From Tremella fuciformis (taxonomy: Eukaryota > Basidiomycota > Tremellomycetes > Tremellales > Tremellaceae), in NCBI GenBank assembly GCA_032768795.1, contig CP136496.1, positions 930,001 to 994,000 of the forward strand: DNA of 64,000 nt, given 5' to 3'. Made by a program: the position numbers and the translations under genes. How positions within the stretch are numbered: position 1 is the stretch's first letter; the number at the start of each line of letters is the position of its first letter. Below, piece by piece: positions 22,449 to 39,079 of the stretch. The notes under the pieces were generated by a model. The model worked only from the letters and a program-made list of their open reading frames with translations, searched no databases and was not told where the DNA came from.

Positions 22449-25023
22449 TCAGACTGCATCCAGCATAAAAGCAATTGGCAACAAAAGTATCATCTGCGCA
22501 GCACCGTTCGGCTTCGTGCTTCTTCCTGTCCCAGTCATGACCACTCCTCCTGGCTTGCGCAAGGTAACCGGCTGCGGGCCCATCTGTGGTGTCTGTGCTG
22601 TACCAGATTGAGCGCCTGCTTGGGCCGGCGACAGTGCCGTTGCGATCGGGGCAATTTGTTGCGCAATGCCACCTGACTCCTGGTCGACCGCATTTAGCTG
22701 GCCTGGGACACCATTGCCATTCGATATGCCGGGGCCATACAACCCGCCCTGTGGACTGATTTTTCCTGACAAGGAGGCCTGGGATACAGAAGGCTGGAGC
22801 TTCTCTCCTGGCAGCGCTTGTACCGGTATACCTTGTGCAGCGATGGGCGCAAATGCATGGCACTGGACGTGACATGTAGTGGCTAATGTCCCATTCTGCT
22901 GACCCTGCTGGCACGCGTCGAAGTTGTTCGGCAGTATCGAGCAGCTCGTTAGACTGGGCGGAGCCGCGCCGAGGGGGCCACTGAGGCTATTGTTGCCCAG
23001 GTAGAGTGAAGTTAGGTGCGAAAGTCCTGACAGATCTGGAAGCGGGCCGGTCAATTGATTGGAGCGAAGATCCAGGTGCTGCAGGTTGGCGTATGTCGCG
23101 AGTGATGGGATCGATCCGGTCCTGAATGTCAGTGTTGCCTCGCCGTGCGACCCCATCGTGGGAAGACTGACAGTCTAGCGCGTCAGCTGAAGAACGGCAA
23201 GGAGGCAAAGAGGGCATACTGGTTGTTGGACGTGTCGAGGTACTGCAGCGAGCTTGGCAAGACAGGCAGTTGGCCTCCGATCTGGTTATCCCCAAGGTAT
23301 ACCCTAGTGAGCGCATTTGCCTTGTTGCTGAATGTGATCCCCGTAAGGGCGTTCTGCGCCAGGTCCACCATTTGCAGGCTGCCGCCTGTAATAATCACCG
23401 TGCCGGTCAAATGATTCCCAGACAAGTCGAGCGTGACGAGCGAGTCGGATGCCAGAAGCGAAGACGGTATGGTACCGGTCAGAGAACAGTTGGGCGCGGC
23501 GAAGTGGGCCAACTGAGTGAGAGAGCCGTACTGATCGCCTACACAATCGATGTCGTTTCCAGAGAAGTCACTTTGCTCAGCTCTTCATGCGGATCGTGCA
23601 AGGACGGTTCGCTGACTCACATGCTTACGAGTGCCTTGAGAGAGAAAAGCGCGCTGGGCATGGATCCCGTCAGTCCATTCTTGGCCAGCGAGATCTTCTG
23701 CACGCGCCCGGACATGCATGTGATACCGTACCACCCGCAACAATTGCCAGAGCCCCATCCCGTAGTCTGTGTCCACGAAGCCCCGCCGAGAGAGTGATAC
23801 AGCTGAGCAAGCGCCCCACAATCATTTGAGCCCCCGGAGGATCCCGCTGATGAGGAATGGACTTGCGATGATCCGTGCGAAGATGATCCCTGTGTTGAAG
23901 CTTTGCTGTGATTGTCGTAGCCTAGTCCGCCCGCGCCTCCCTTTCCTTTCCCCCCGCTGTACCCGTCGTGACCGTCTTCGCTACTAGCATAGGCAGGATG
24001 GCCACGCCCCGAGTCATCGTACTGGCCGTCCCCGTCGTCGCCTTTACCTGAGTGCCCGTTGTCCCACTTGGACTCGGAAGAATAGTCGTTGCCATCTTGT
24101 CCGCTGTAAGCATCTTCACCATCATCACCGTCGTCGCCGTTGTCTTTACCATGGCCTTTCCAGCCCCTTCGCTGTGTGTCGCTTGGTGCATCTTCCCCCG
24201 ACGAGTCGGTACTGCTGTCATCGCCACTGCTATCGTCTCCACTGCTGTCATCGCCACTGTTGTCGTCGCCATCGCTGTCACCGCCAGACCCAGCAGAGCC
24301 GTCTCCATCCCCGGTGGCCGCGGCATCGTCAGACCCGGCGTCATCCGTTCCCGTCCCACCATCTGCACTGCCAGCGGCCGCTTGAGCCGCTCCTGCGCTA
24401 TCGAATTCATCGAGATCGTTGGTCAGAGTCGCAGCTTCCCCCTGACCGGTCGGCTTCGAGTCGAGAAACAGACCATTCGGCCCAAGCCACAAACCCCACA
24501 TGACACCACCGGCAGCGAGATACGCCTGAGTGTCCTCCACGACCGCCGGGGCCTGCACCCAGCTCATCGGCTCGAGAGGATCATTGGTCTCGTCAAATTC
24601 GAGGCATCCCGGCTCGCCCTCCTCGCACGTCACCCAGTTGCACTCCATCCCTTCTTCCAGGTCGTCCCACGAGTCCCACGGATCTGCTTGGGCTTGGGCA
24701 GTCATGTTGGTTGACGATGAAGCGACTTGCGAGGCGTTGTCGCGTCTGATAGGCTGGAACTCGCCAGTGGACACGAGCACCCCCTCGGTGCCGTGGGGTG
24801 ATAGTGCTCTCTTCTGTTCCGATCGACTGAAGCGCGGTGTTGAAGGCCATGGACTCCATCTCTTACGCTGCGGTCTTCGCGGATTTGACGAGATCAAATG
24901 TCTGGGAGTGGCAGCGTATGGCGAAGGAGTGAAGAGGGAGAGCGATCGCCACTTGATTGCTTGACAACCTGGCAGCGTTGTCGAAAGCAGCAGGACAAGC
25001 CATGTCGCTTGGTCTTGACGCAT
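22449..25023 (-). CDS. Secreted leucine-rich-repeat protein, probably GPI-anchored
   Basis: Three main exons encode about 780-800 residues. The N-terminus MRQDQATWLVLLLSTTLPG is a signal peptide. A long acidic, Gly/Ser/Asp-rich stretch follows (about 23900-24300), partly made of 15-bp tandem repeats. Then comes a cap motif CGALAQLYHSLGGASWTQ with CCGWYGITC, as in plant-type LRR N-terminal caps, and LRR units such as LVTLDLSGNHLTGTV, LTRVYLGDNQIGGQLP, LQHLDLRSNQLTGPLP and LTSLYLGNNSLSGPLG. The tail is Pro/Gln/Gly-rich and closes with a short hydrophobic run (MILLLPIAFML) after small residues, the arrangement of a GPI-attachment signal. It therefore looks like a cell-surface protein. The ligand is unknown. 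The exon joint near 23150-23220 (intron donor gtatgc) is the least certain part. Confidence 0.72.
24211..24285. repeat. 15-bp tandem repeat in the LRR gene
   Basis: Five imperfect 15-bp units (24211-24225, then every 15 bp) begin with ACTGCTGTCATCGCC or close variants and encode, on the minus strand, Gly/Asp/Ser blocks like SGDDS. The array keeps the reading frame, so copy-number change would alter protein length without breaking it. Confidence 0.75.
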
Positions 25024-25237
25024 GGGGTCGCAGGGATAGTCCTACACGAGTTCACTAGGAGGGAACCTCGTCTGTGGGCGCTAACGTCCATCGAAGCATT
25101 CGTGAGCATGTCAGTCGGGGTCAGATGTCGCCGACGCGTGTTTGTATTATGTTTCACCTCATCCCCACTTTCGGCCACGTACATGCCAAAAAGAGCAATA
25201 CGTGCATGGGCAGCTTGCTCGTGCATAGACTACGACG

Positions 25238-26682
25238 TCATGCCCGCATCGCCATCGCGCCGGTCCTGGAGCTGGCCGTGTCTTGCGTGCGCCAGTGCGC
25301 CTTGGCCATCTTCTTGTAGGCGAATAAGGACTCCTCATTCCTCACGTCCTTCTCCACCCGCTTCTCCAGCCTGGCCACTCTTTCCGCAGCCTTGGGCCCC
25401 CATCGTTGGGAGCCCTGCGGAGTCAAGAGATCTCTGCTGACGCTTTCCGCGATACCATTGACGAGCTCCGAAGTGGCGCGATTCCAGGCGACACCATTGA
25501 CCTCCATCTCTCTGACGGCTTGGTCGACGCCTTCGAGGTCTCGATACGAGTCCCAGCGGACACGGATGAGCTCATTATATGCAGGAGCTAGGCATCCCGC
25601 GAGGTAAGAATCGAGTGATTGGGTCTGTGCGCGGTGGAAGAAGGCCAAAGCCAAGGGAGGATTGTTGAAGTTGTGCCTGGCGGTTTTCATGAGCTGCCCG
25701 AGAATCTGCGGATAGGATCGAGAGAAGATCTGGGCGGTCGGATCATAGGATGTCGATGATGATGATGTTGCTGGCGATGTGTAGAGTGATTGGGATGCAG
25801 GAGCCTTCGCACCTAGAGTAGACGCTGGAGCCGCTCCGTCGATAGGATCGGAAGAAGGCAGAGGCATGAACACCTTTTCCGCCGCCCAATTAACCAGCTC
25901 CACATCCGTGCTGACCATTGCGAGCTCCTCCCTCAGCGCATCCAGTTCAAGAGTGAGGGCTTCATCCTCTTCGCTTACATCCCTCTCCATCAATCGGCGA
26001 TATCGCTGATCCCGATCCGTGAACCGCGACTTCGGCCCGCGCCCAAGGTCGAGGTTCTCGAAGCCGAATCGGCTCGATGTGGACCCCAGCCCCAAGCGAT
26101 CATTTGATCGGGAAGATCCGTACGGGTCGCCGCTGAGCGAGGCGTACGGCGTGAATGTACCGTTGTTCTGTAGATCGTCGAAGATGGATCGCAGGACTTG
26201 CTGAATCGACTCACGCTCAGCCGGCGTGTGGCCTTGTGAGCGCAGGCGTGAGGCATGTACGCCTCTGAGAGGCCGGACTGGAGGTGGTGAGCTCGATGGG
26301 TCCGCGAAAAGCTTGTCGCGCGTCCCAGTCGACTTCGCGGCGCCCTCCGGTGAATCATTCGGCGTGCCTCTCTGGGGAGACTGAGTGGGTGCGAGTATCG
26401 CCAGTCCCTCCTCGATAATCCGCTTCATCTGGGCCTGGGATTCTGAGATCTTGTCTCTGATTGTCAGTTCAATCCTGCGTCAGCTTCAAGGACAGACGTG
26501 GAGGGTTTCGCCGTGCTCGGTTGCGGCCTGGACGGACCGGCTTCATCATCGTTGATTGGCTGCGAGGGGTGAGATGGCCCATCCACGTCGGACTGTCTGC
26601 TCGTCGAGCTCGCGAATGCTTGGCGACGAAGACACAGCACACATCTCTGCCTTCCGAACGTCCGGCTTATTGGAGCTAACAT
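25238..26682 (-). CDS. Mtf2-like mitochondrial expression factor
   Basis: Two exons join across a 41-nt intron near 26460-26500. The first exon begins MLAPISRTFGRQRCVLCLRR and QAFASSTSRQ, rich in Arg/Ser and without acids, a convincing mitochondrial presequence. An in-frame ATG two codons upstream (26688) is an alternative start. The long second exon has a disordered middle and a helical C-terminus including NPPLALAFFHRAQTQSLDSY, CLAPAYNELIRVRWDSYRDL, GVDQAVREMEVNGVAWN and ELVNGIAESVSRDLL, resembling the conserved C-terminal region of fungal Mtf2/Nam1-like proteins that act in mitochondrial mRNA handling. The family call is from pattern memory, so moderate. About 450 residues. It lies upstream of nothing on its own strand within 160 bp except the polymerase gene's 3' end. 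Confidence 0.55.
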
Positions 26683-26845
26683 GGTCATGCTCGTGTCGTC
26701 TATAGAGTACCACGAATCTGCAGACATTTTGGCACGGATCTCTGCGGCGTTTCTCACGGTGTCACAAAATGCTTTTGCTAATAAATTAAGGGCAAGTTAG
26801 GCTAACTATCTGTGTTTCTCTAATCAAGGTTACGATCACAGAAGT

Positions 26846-29800
26846 CTATCCACGGGCAGAACGAGATCCCCGAGACGATCCCCTGCTACCCCTACTGCCG
26901 TATGACATGGGCGACCCGCGTCCTCCCCTTCCCCCTCGTGGTGTACTCGCCCGCACTGGCAGAGGGTCATGCGGCGTCAAGAATTGAGGGAGACTCAAGC
27001 GCGGACCAGAAGCCCTAATCGATCCACTGCTGTAATCGACAGCCTGCTTGTCAGCCTGTGACACGGCGGCAAGAAAATGGTCTCACCTGCCACCATCTGT
27101 CAAGGCCGGCCTTTGACATGGATTGTGTGCAGTTCTGAATATGAGTGATACATCAGCACGATTGTTTTGGACAGACCTTCTGCCAGATGAAAGGATCTTG
27201 CACGATCAATCTCCGATCGCCCCAGTTGCGAGGTTGATAAGAGACACCTGTGCCCATCCTCGTTTCAGCGATCGCTCGAGCCTCTTTTGAGTCGTCCTCG
27301 AGCACTCTTCCTGCCATACGCGCAGTTTGAGCGGCTTGAGCTCTCTCGCCCAGTTTCTCGACGCGAGAGATGATGCCTCCATTCAGAATCGATACAATCT
27401 GGGTGGCAAAATTGAATCGATGGTTCGCAGGTCCGTTAGAGCGGCTGAAGAATGAGAAAAAGCCTTTCACAGCTTCCGAGGCTGTAAGCTCGGGATCGCG
27501 AGGTCGCCAGCCGGGAGGAGCCTTGGTCGCGAAACCGATGTGTACCGAAATACCCTGCAACTTACCCCACCCAGCCCAGATGAGATCAGGATCGTCTGTG
27601 TCATTGGGTAAGGAGGGCACTGGGACGTCGATATCTGCTTGGAGATTGGGCAATGCGCCGAGATACTGTAGATAGCCAATCGCCATGAGAGTCAAGCAGT
27701 ATGACGACATTGAAGGCGGTCCCGAGGAGCCCGAAGAGTCGTTGACCTGTTTGGCCGAGGCCCAAAGCTTGAGAACATGGATAAGGGGTCTTAGGACGTA
27801 TGGCGAGATTTCGCAATAAGCCAGAATGAGGCGAGAGTTGTACCAGCCCCCAAGGTCGTTGACATTGATGTCGCATTTGAAGTTCCCGTCGGAGAACTTG
27901 ATAATGGGGCAGGTTGCCCCAGGTATCGCTTGCACATCTCGGAAGCCCTCGGCTCGGAGGACTCTGGCGAGCTTATGAATGTCATATACATCGGGAAGAC
28001 CCCGAATGAGCGGCAGCATGTTTCGACCCGAGTCCATTGTCGCAGTGCTTGACTCCTCAGGACGCACTCGCCACAAACAGGGGTGATCTGCCTTGCGTCA
28101 GCTTGGCCACGCCAGGGGAAATGAAACGTACAGCCCTGTGGCAGCCGGCGATCCTGAAATGCGTGAGCTCGTATCTAGAAATGCTGAGCTGCACTCACAC
28201 GGATGACCAGATCCAAGTCGCCACTTTGACCTGTTTGACCTCCCCAGCTGACGCTACCGAAGACATCCACATCAAATCTCCGTTGCGCCGCATCGGTCTT
28301 TGCCCCAGGCCCAGCTAAGTATGAGTTGACGATGGAAGTCAAGCGATGCAAAAGAGCTTCAACTTTGACGTCCGACCGCTGGCGTTGCGCTTTACTCCAA
28401 GACTGCAGTATATCTCGCTGAAAAGTGTCATTGCGAGGGTTGAGATGCTTTGGCAGGGGGTCGACCAGGCTGGGCGAGTCCAGCAACACCTCATACGGAG
28501 CCTTGATCCTGTTCGCAGGAAATGCGCGGTTGGGATGTGGAATCCTGATCGCGATGCCGGTCATTCCTACGACCGGAGGTGGAGTCGTTTCGCTCACAAA
28601 GGGACCAACGATAGCTGGGGCAGCCCTTTCACCCGGAGCATGGGCAGCACCAGTACCGGATCTCAGTGGAACACCGGCAACAGCGCCGCGCCCGTTTGAA
28701 TGCGCAGGCCGGGATGTTGACGGCGGCGTGAGCGGACGGTATCCTCTGCGGAGCTGAGCGCGCTTCATGCTCTCCCTGAGCTCTTCTGGCGTCTTGTCGA
28801 TGGGTAGCAGGCCCTGCTGAAGCAGCCATAAGTCCTCCTCGTCTGAGTCGAGCCCATTGGGTACCTGCAGATAATCGTCATCGTCTACCGCCTGATGGGC
28901 CGAAGGCCCCGGCGCTCTTCTGGCTCCATCCATGTCGATATCGATCAACGTCTCGTCAGATGCTTGAAAGGTCGAGGTCCACAGAGCGAGATCAACATCT
29001 GCAAGATCGTCACCGGTATCAATGTTGTCGTCCTGGTAGTACTTGTCGTAGGTGACGGGCAGGTCGTCGTCAAGTGGCTGATGGGCGTTAAAGACTTCAA
29101 CGAAACCAGAGTTTGGGACGGTGAGGTCGAAGTCGTCAAGTCCTTCGCGTTCCTCGGGTAGCAGGTTATAGCGCAGAGGTTTCACCTCCTCGCTGCCTGC
29201 TAGCTGCTCCAATGGGAACGGATATGGCTTGTACCTGTGGCTAAATGACCGCTCAACCTCAAAGGACGAGGAAGGGACTAGGGAGTCGGCGTAGTCCGCC
29301 GGGTCGAGGTAATGGACAGTCTGCTGCTTCGGAGCTGCCTTTCCAGTCTTGAGAGTACCGACCGGCTCGAAGACCTCTCGAGAGGGTGAGAAGGGTGTCG
29401 CAGAGGGATTGAGGCCACCTGTTACCCTGTCCGAAGCAGTTGCAAGAGGACAATAAGGAGGCGGAGCTTGCCTTGTCCGTGGACGCGGGGGTGGAGGTGG
29501 AGGTGGTCCACCTCGTTTGCCTCGCCGTGCGGGGTATCTACCTCGACCTCTGAAGTTGGCACCTCGACCTCGAGTGGCAGCCGGCGCCCCTGCTCTACGC
29601 TCGACGGCCCGAATGTGTTGATGTACAAGATCGTCATTGTGACCCCGGCTCCTATCGGACGATGATGTAGCAGGCGTTGTTCGGCCGCGATTCATATTAG
29701 GCGCGTCGTTGGTCAGGTAATCGAAATACTCGAACTCGTCCTCGAGCTCGATGAGTTGAATTGCGATCTCTGCTTCATCCTCATTGTAGTCAGAGCCGTA

Positions 29801-29851
29801 AGGGTCAGGGGACGCAGGAGAGGAGGGGACGTCCACAAGAAGGGATGTCAT
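26846..29851 (-). CDS. Non-canonical poly(A)/poly(U) polymerase, Cid1/TUTase family
   Basis: Nucleotidyltransferase of about 930 residues in five exons. The catalytic pattern is FGSVSWGGQTGQSGDLDLVI, i.e. GS plus D-x-D, with the third acid in FKCDINVND. The following central domain reads LGGWYNSRLILAYCEI, RPLIHVLKLWASAKQ and SSYCLTLMAIGYLQY, as in Cid1-type enzymes. The PAP-associated part continues to the conserved end VQDPFIWQKNC, recovered by splicing near 27100-27170. The N-terminal half (about 440 residues) is an unusual extension: an RGG/RGR patch, a run of prolines (about 29470-29510) and long acidic segments. The C-terminal tail is again Arg/Gly-rich (GGRGGRGS). Family members add A or U to RNA 3' ends in decay or surveillance. 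Nucleotide choice is not readable here. The start at 29851 is the first ATG in frame. Confidence 0.85.
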
Positions 29852-30222
29852 CACTTGCCCGGTTGATGCCCGCAAGATATCAAGCAGGAGGCGGAGGACC
29901 TTGCCAAGAGGGATTACGGGTCGTACCTAAGAGACTCGACAAGAACAGACTTCAATCCTGAAAGTTGACAAGAGATGAGCAAGTACCAAGCGGGGGAGGG
30001 TCGGGAAACCTGAAAACGACAGGCCCAAAGGCAGTCGCCTTTCTCATGTAGTCTGAACAGGGCGCGGCAGTAGAGAGTGGGGCGCAGGGCCCGGACGCTC
30101 GGGCGCATAGCGTATGATGTCGGCAGACACGAGGCGTAGCAGCCAGCCCGATCTCACAGTCTCGACGTGTGCCTTCAAGTGAAATATAATACACACATGC
30201 ATGCAAGATCCGGGAAGGTGAA
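29852..30222. other. Intergenic, 5' of the nucleotidyltransferase gene
   Basis: 371 bp between RPC40's stop and the nucleotidyltransferase's ATG, both minus strand. It should hold RPC40's 3' UTR and the next gene's promoter. Nothing else is recognised. Confidence 0.5.
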
Positions 30223-31416
30223 TCATGCCGAGGTCGTCTCGGGTGCAAATAGCTTGTCCAGACCGACCTCGACGGCTTTGATCTTGTCGAGCAGGATCTT
30301 GATAGCTTCGGGTACAAGCTCTTCGGGATGATATTGGCCAGTGGACTCCACGTTGACTGCATATCAGCTCAATCCATGACGCCACAGTGAGAAGTCATAC
30401 ACAAGAAATGATCTCGTATTCTCGTGAGCTGCACGAGATCCTGAAATTCGGGATGTCGCAGTACTTCTCGTGAGACTGTGTCTTTCCTTGCATTCTTGAC
30501 CACGCATTGAGGGTTCCCGATCTCATCGTCCTCGATCTCGATCACGCCTGGAGGGAAGCACTGCTTGAACTTCTCCTGGTGTTCTGGCGGGATCGGTGAC
30601 CGGAGGATGATGTGGGGCAGAAGGCGGTAGGAGGCAGTCGCGACTGGGGAGAACTTGGCATGATCGAATCCTTGCCCTTTCCGAGCAAACAGAGTAAGAT
30701 CGATCATCTGCATTATCAGAGCGATCCATTGGATCCTGTTGGATTGAGCGTACCTGTCCTGGACGAAGCTTTAGTAGCAAGATATCCGGGTCTACAGGTC
30801 TCGGCTCCTGCCCCTTGTACTTGCTCGCCTGCTCTCCTGCTGGCTCCCACTGCAGCATTCCAGTGTAGACATTGGAGTCGTAGTACATCTTCTTCGGATC
30901 TGTCTCGCCTTTGGTGCCTGGTATCCGGTCGCAGCGTACTCGCATCTGAAACACGATGGTATCGTTATCGAGTGCTGGAGATGATGCGCTGGGCTTGTAC
31001 ACGAGCTTTCTCGGATCTATCTTGAGTGGGACTAGACCAAGGCGGTGGCACAAGACCTCGTCTTGCATGATCGATGTATTGTTCCAAACGTAAACGTCTT
31101 CGATAGCGATGGTCGGAACCTCGGCAATCATGACTCGGCGAAGTGCATTGGCGATCGAAGCATCCACGCCAACGAGGTCGAACTCTACTGTGGATGGGGT
31201 CAAGCGCTGTACGGACACGATAAGGTTCTTGTTGGGTGAGTTCTGTACTCATGTCATTCACAGTAAGAGGGGATCACTGACCTGTTTGAACTTCTGAAGG
31301 CTCCACGAATGATCCTCTCCGGGATAATGTCCAGGGAACTCGTTCCCAGAGACTCCTCCCACTCTCTCTGGGAGAATCTGAACATGCCGCCGGGGGTCAT
31401 CGTTGCTGCGTGGCAT
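30223..31416 (-). CDS. RPC40: RNA polymerase I and III subunit AC40 (RPAC1)
   Basis: Alpha-like assembly subunit shared by RNA polymerases I and III, about 345 residues, four exons. The first exon, in the frame starting at 31416 (MPRSNDDPRRHVQILPERV), gives NEFPGHYPGEDHSWSLQKFK, which is diagnostic; a different frame there offers a longer but wrong start. The next exon gives the alpha motif FDLVGVDASIANALRRVMIAEVP, broken here as VGVDASIANALRRVM and IAEVPTIAIEDVYVWNNTS, then HRLGLVPLKIDP. Later exons give MIDLTLFARKGQGFDHAKF and the C-terminal NVESTGQYHPEELVPEAIKI with LDKIKAV. The last intron uses donor gtatga after TTGT. It is divergent from RAD54; a TATA-like element sits 71-78 bp upstream. 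Confidence 0.95.
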
Positions 31417-31486
31417 CGTGCTTGTCGCTGTATGTTAAAGAGAGCAGTCATACAGCACGGACAGACTTCCACTTCAACTTTTGAAA

Positions 31487-31494
31487 CTTATATA
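31487..31494 (-). promoter_or_regulatory. TATA box candidate for RPC40
   Basis: On the minus strand the octamer TATATAAG lies 71-78 bp upstream of the RPC40 start codon, inside the 211-bp region shared with RAD54. Position and sequence both fit a core promoter, though no transcription start is known. Confidence 0.45.
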
Positions 31495-31627
31495 TGCTTC
31501 CCCCCTTTGTCATTTGCTTCCGGTCCACCCAGATGACGCGACTTTGTTTTCGCCACCATCATCTTTGATACCTTCGACGCACGGCACCTTGCGCAACATC
31601 TGACCCGTTAGCCTCGTGGCCCATAAG

Positions 31628-34481
31628 ATGCTACGCAGAATACCGGGCGGTCAAAAGCAGGTGGACGGCGCACCGACGTCAGCGACATCCGGCGGTTATG
31701 GGATTGTGGTGAAGCCTTTCAAGGTGCCTTCAGCACTCGGTCCCAAACGCGATCTCGCCTTGCCCGCTCGAAAGAGGAAGCTCGTCTCATACAAAGGACA
31801 AGGCGGTGGAAGCGATGGCGAGAGCGATGACGAGGGCAAGGAGAACAAGAAGAGCAAGTTCGAGATGGGGAATAAGGTGTATGGCGAGGACGGCGTGTTG
31901 GGCGGAATGGGCAAGTGGTGCAACCGCAAATTCGATGTTTTCAAGCCGAAGGAGAGAACCATCGTGTTTGCCAAAACGTCAGCCGAATTGGCCCTGATGA
32001 TGGATGAGGAGCTGATCACTCAGCTTTTCGATTCCTGTGATGATGAATCCCAAAACATCGCAGCCTATCCTGCATCAACTCTCCCATGCCTCTCTGGGTG
32101 CTAGGCCCCACCCTACGCTCACGCCGAGACCACTGCACGACCCTATGGCGGATCATGCTATAGTCCTATACGATCCAACGATAGACGATCGGCCGGACCC
32201 TGCAGATATTCTCGATCCGGCCGTAGTGGCCGCAGAGAAGGCAAGGCTCGAGGCGGAGGCCAAAGGTCCTCATAAAAGCTTGAAGGCGATCCTCGGTATA
32301 CAAGATCCGAAAAAGAGAGCAGAGGTCAAAGTGCCAGTCGTCATCGATCCTACACTGTCCAAGATTCTGAGACCACATCAAATAGAGGGAGTCAAGGTGA
32401 GACCGTCATTTTTGCTACCTTCTCGGCCACTGACGGGCAGTTTCTATACCGCTGCACGACCGGGCTTATGGCCGACAATGCTCGAGGCTGCATTATGGCA
32501 GACGAGATGGGGCTAGGGAAAACATTACAGTGCATCACTCTGATGTGGACTTTGCTCAAGCAATCGCCAGCTGCAGGCAAAGGCACTTGTGAGAAGGTGA
32601 TTGTAGCCTGCCCCACATCCCTTGTTGGGAACTGGGCGAATGAACTCGGTGAGCTCACGGGTGAGCCCATTCAACTTTTCTGACTAACAGTGAAATGGCT
32701 CGGACCGGGGGCGATCAATCCACTGGTGGTCGATGGCAAAGGCGGCAAATCCGAATTGATCCCTGCTGTTCGGCGATGGGTGCAGGCAACAGGAAGGAGT
32801 GTGACGTTACCAGGTTTGCGAAGACTGCTCGCAAGTATCAGTGCGTCTAACCCGCAGTGATGATCGTTTCTTACGAGACGCTCCGTACGTTGCAGGACGA
32901 GCTTGCTCAGGCCCCGATTGGTCTGCTGCTCGCCGACGAAGGTCATCGATTAAAGAATGCCGGTACATATTTCCATTTCCTTTCGGTAGTGAAAGTACTG
33001 ACATGCCCAGACACGTTGACTTTCCAAGCTTTGACCGCCCTCAATGTACAACGCCGAGTGATCCTGACTGGCACACCAATTCAGAACGACTTGTCTGAGT
33101 ATTTTGCACTCCTCAACTTCGCCAATCCCGAATATCTCGGTTCAAAGGGAGATTTCAAAAAGAATTTCGAGCTCAAGATCTTGCGCGGTCGAGATGCCGA
33201 TGCGTCGGAGAAGGATAAAGAGGAGAGTGACGCCAAGCTTAAAGAGCTAGGCGCTCTTGTCAACAAGTTCATCATTCGCAGGACGAATGATTTGTTGTCG
33301 AAATATCGTTGGTTGAGCTGTATTTGCGCGAGCATCGACCTAACCCATAGTCCCGGTCAAATACGAGCATGTCGTGTTTTGCCGTCCTAGTAATGTACAA
33401 GCCGATCTATACAATCTTTTCGTCACTTCGAAGGACGTGCAAAGGCTGTTACGAGGCAAGGACTCGCAGCCGCTGAAGGCTATTGGGCTCCTGAGAAAAC
33501 TGGTCAATCATCCCGACTTGCTCAATCTTCCTGAAGATCTTGCTGGGAGCGAAAAATATCTGCCCGAGGGTTACGGTGGGAAGCACGGTCGGGATCGCAC
33601 CCTTGATTGCAGTCTGTCAGGCAAATTCGTGGTTTTGGAAAGGTCAGTCCAACATGCGGATTAGACGTCGAAAATGACCGGTAGAATGCTGCATCACATC
33701 AAGACATACACCACAGACAAGATTGTCTTGATCAGTAATGCCACTCAGACACTTGATCTCATGGAACGCCTGTGCAGACAAAAGAAGTTGGTTCATCTGC
33801 TTCAACGGAATGCATTCGAGCTCACCCCCAGGTACGGCTGTCTCAGGCTCGACGGTACTATGAGCGTTCCTAAGCGGTCCAAAATAGTAGCCCGATTCAA
33901 TGATCCAGAGGGCAAGGAATTCGTTTTCCTCTTGTCGTCAAAGGCGGGAGGGTGTGGAATCAACCTCATAGGCGCAAACCGACTCATCCTCTTCGACCCC
34001 GACTGGAACCCGGCCAGTGATCAGCAGGCACTCGCCCGGGTTTGGCGTGACGGGCAGAAGAAAGAATGTGAAACCCTTTGTTTTCGAAACACAGCGCCAC
34101 TGACAGTTAGGTTTCGTCTACCGATTTCAGACGACTGGGACTATTGAAGAAAAGATCTTTCAAAGGCAGTGTCAAAAGCAAAATTTGTCGGCATGCGTGG
34201 TCGACGAGGCCGAAGATACCGCTCGGCATTTCACGCAGGATGATCTTCGGCAACTGTTCAAGTTCAACACGGAGACCGCGTGCGATACTCACGATACCTA
34301 CAAATGCCCGCGGTGCAAGGACGGCAAGCAGCACACCAAGTCGAAAGCTTTATTGTATGGCGATGCGAGCACGTGGAACCACGTTCCCAACGCCGATCTG
34401 GGCAGGATGCACGATGACTTGTTGAGAGCGGAGTTGGGGCTACCAGAGGTATCATACGTCTTTCAGTATATTTCACATTAG
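31628..34481 (+). CDS. RAD54: Rad54 DNA repair ATPase (Snf2 family)
   Basis: Swi2/Snf2 translocase that works with Rad51 in homologous recombination. About ten short introns interrupt a protein of roughly 820-840 residues. The N-terminus has the Rad54 block [27 protein letters not shown], here read as [14 protein letters not shown] and [15 protein letters not shown]. Motif I is [18 protein letters not shown] (about 32485-32545), Ia is [15 protein letters not shown] is ADEGHRLKN (the DEGH box usual for Rad54), III is [20 protein letters not shown]. The C-terminal helicase lobe has [66 protein letters not shown] and VWRDGQKK. Downstream comes the Rad54 zinc-like tail with [15 protein letters not shown]. 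The ATG at 31628 follows the divergent promoter shared with RPC40. Confidence 0.95.
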
Positions 34482-34678
34482 CACGGAGCATGGCTTCTTG
34501 GTTATTGTATTTGCGTTGTAACACGGCATAAGCTTAAGACTGTAGTCCGGATCCATGTTGTTCCTCGCGTCACAAATGTATCAGGCGAGTCGAGCAGAGT
34601 CGCATGTGGTGCATGGCAAATATACAACTGCAATGTCCCTGATAAGCTTCTGAACGGGGACCCCCACACCCTCGCACA

Positions 34679-38829
<4,151 letters not shown>

Positions 38830-39079
38830 CTTAGACCTCGCCGTCAATTGGAAAGTATCGTCAGCTTAAGGAAGGCGAAATCTCATTTCGGTCGCGTCGC
38901 GTCAAAGAGTCCGGTCAGCTCATCGTGCCTTGATTCGGCTCGGAGAAGCGGCGCTTCCCGCTGAACCACGTGGGAGTTGGCCTGAATTTTGGGAATGGTC
39001 ACTGCAGATTCGAGCTATACCTGTCAATTCAGCACACTTACGCCATATTGAGATCCGGACAGACCTCTCGAGGGGGGTC

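Noticed and set aside
31254..31472. Alternative RPC40 first exon beginning MTPGGMFRF
   Set aside because: The overlapping frame from 31416 yields the conserved NEFPGHYPGEDHSW block, which the longer frame lacks.
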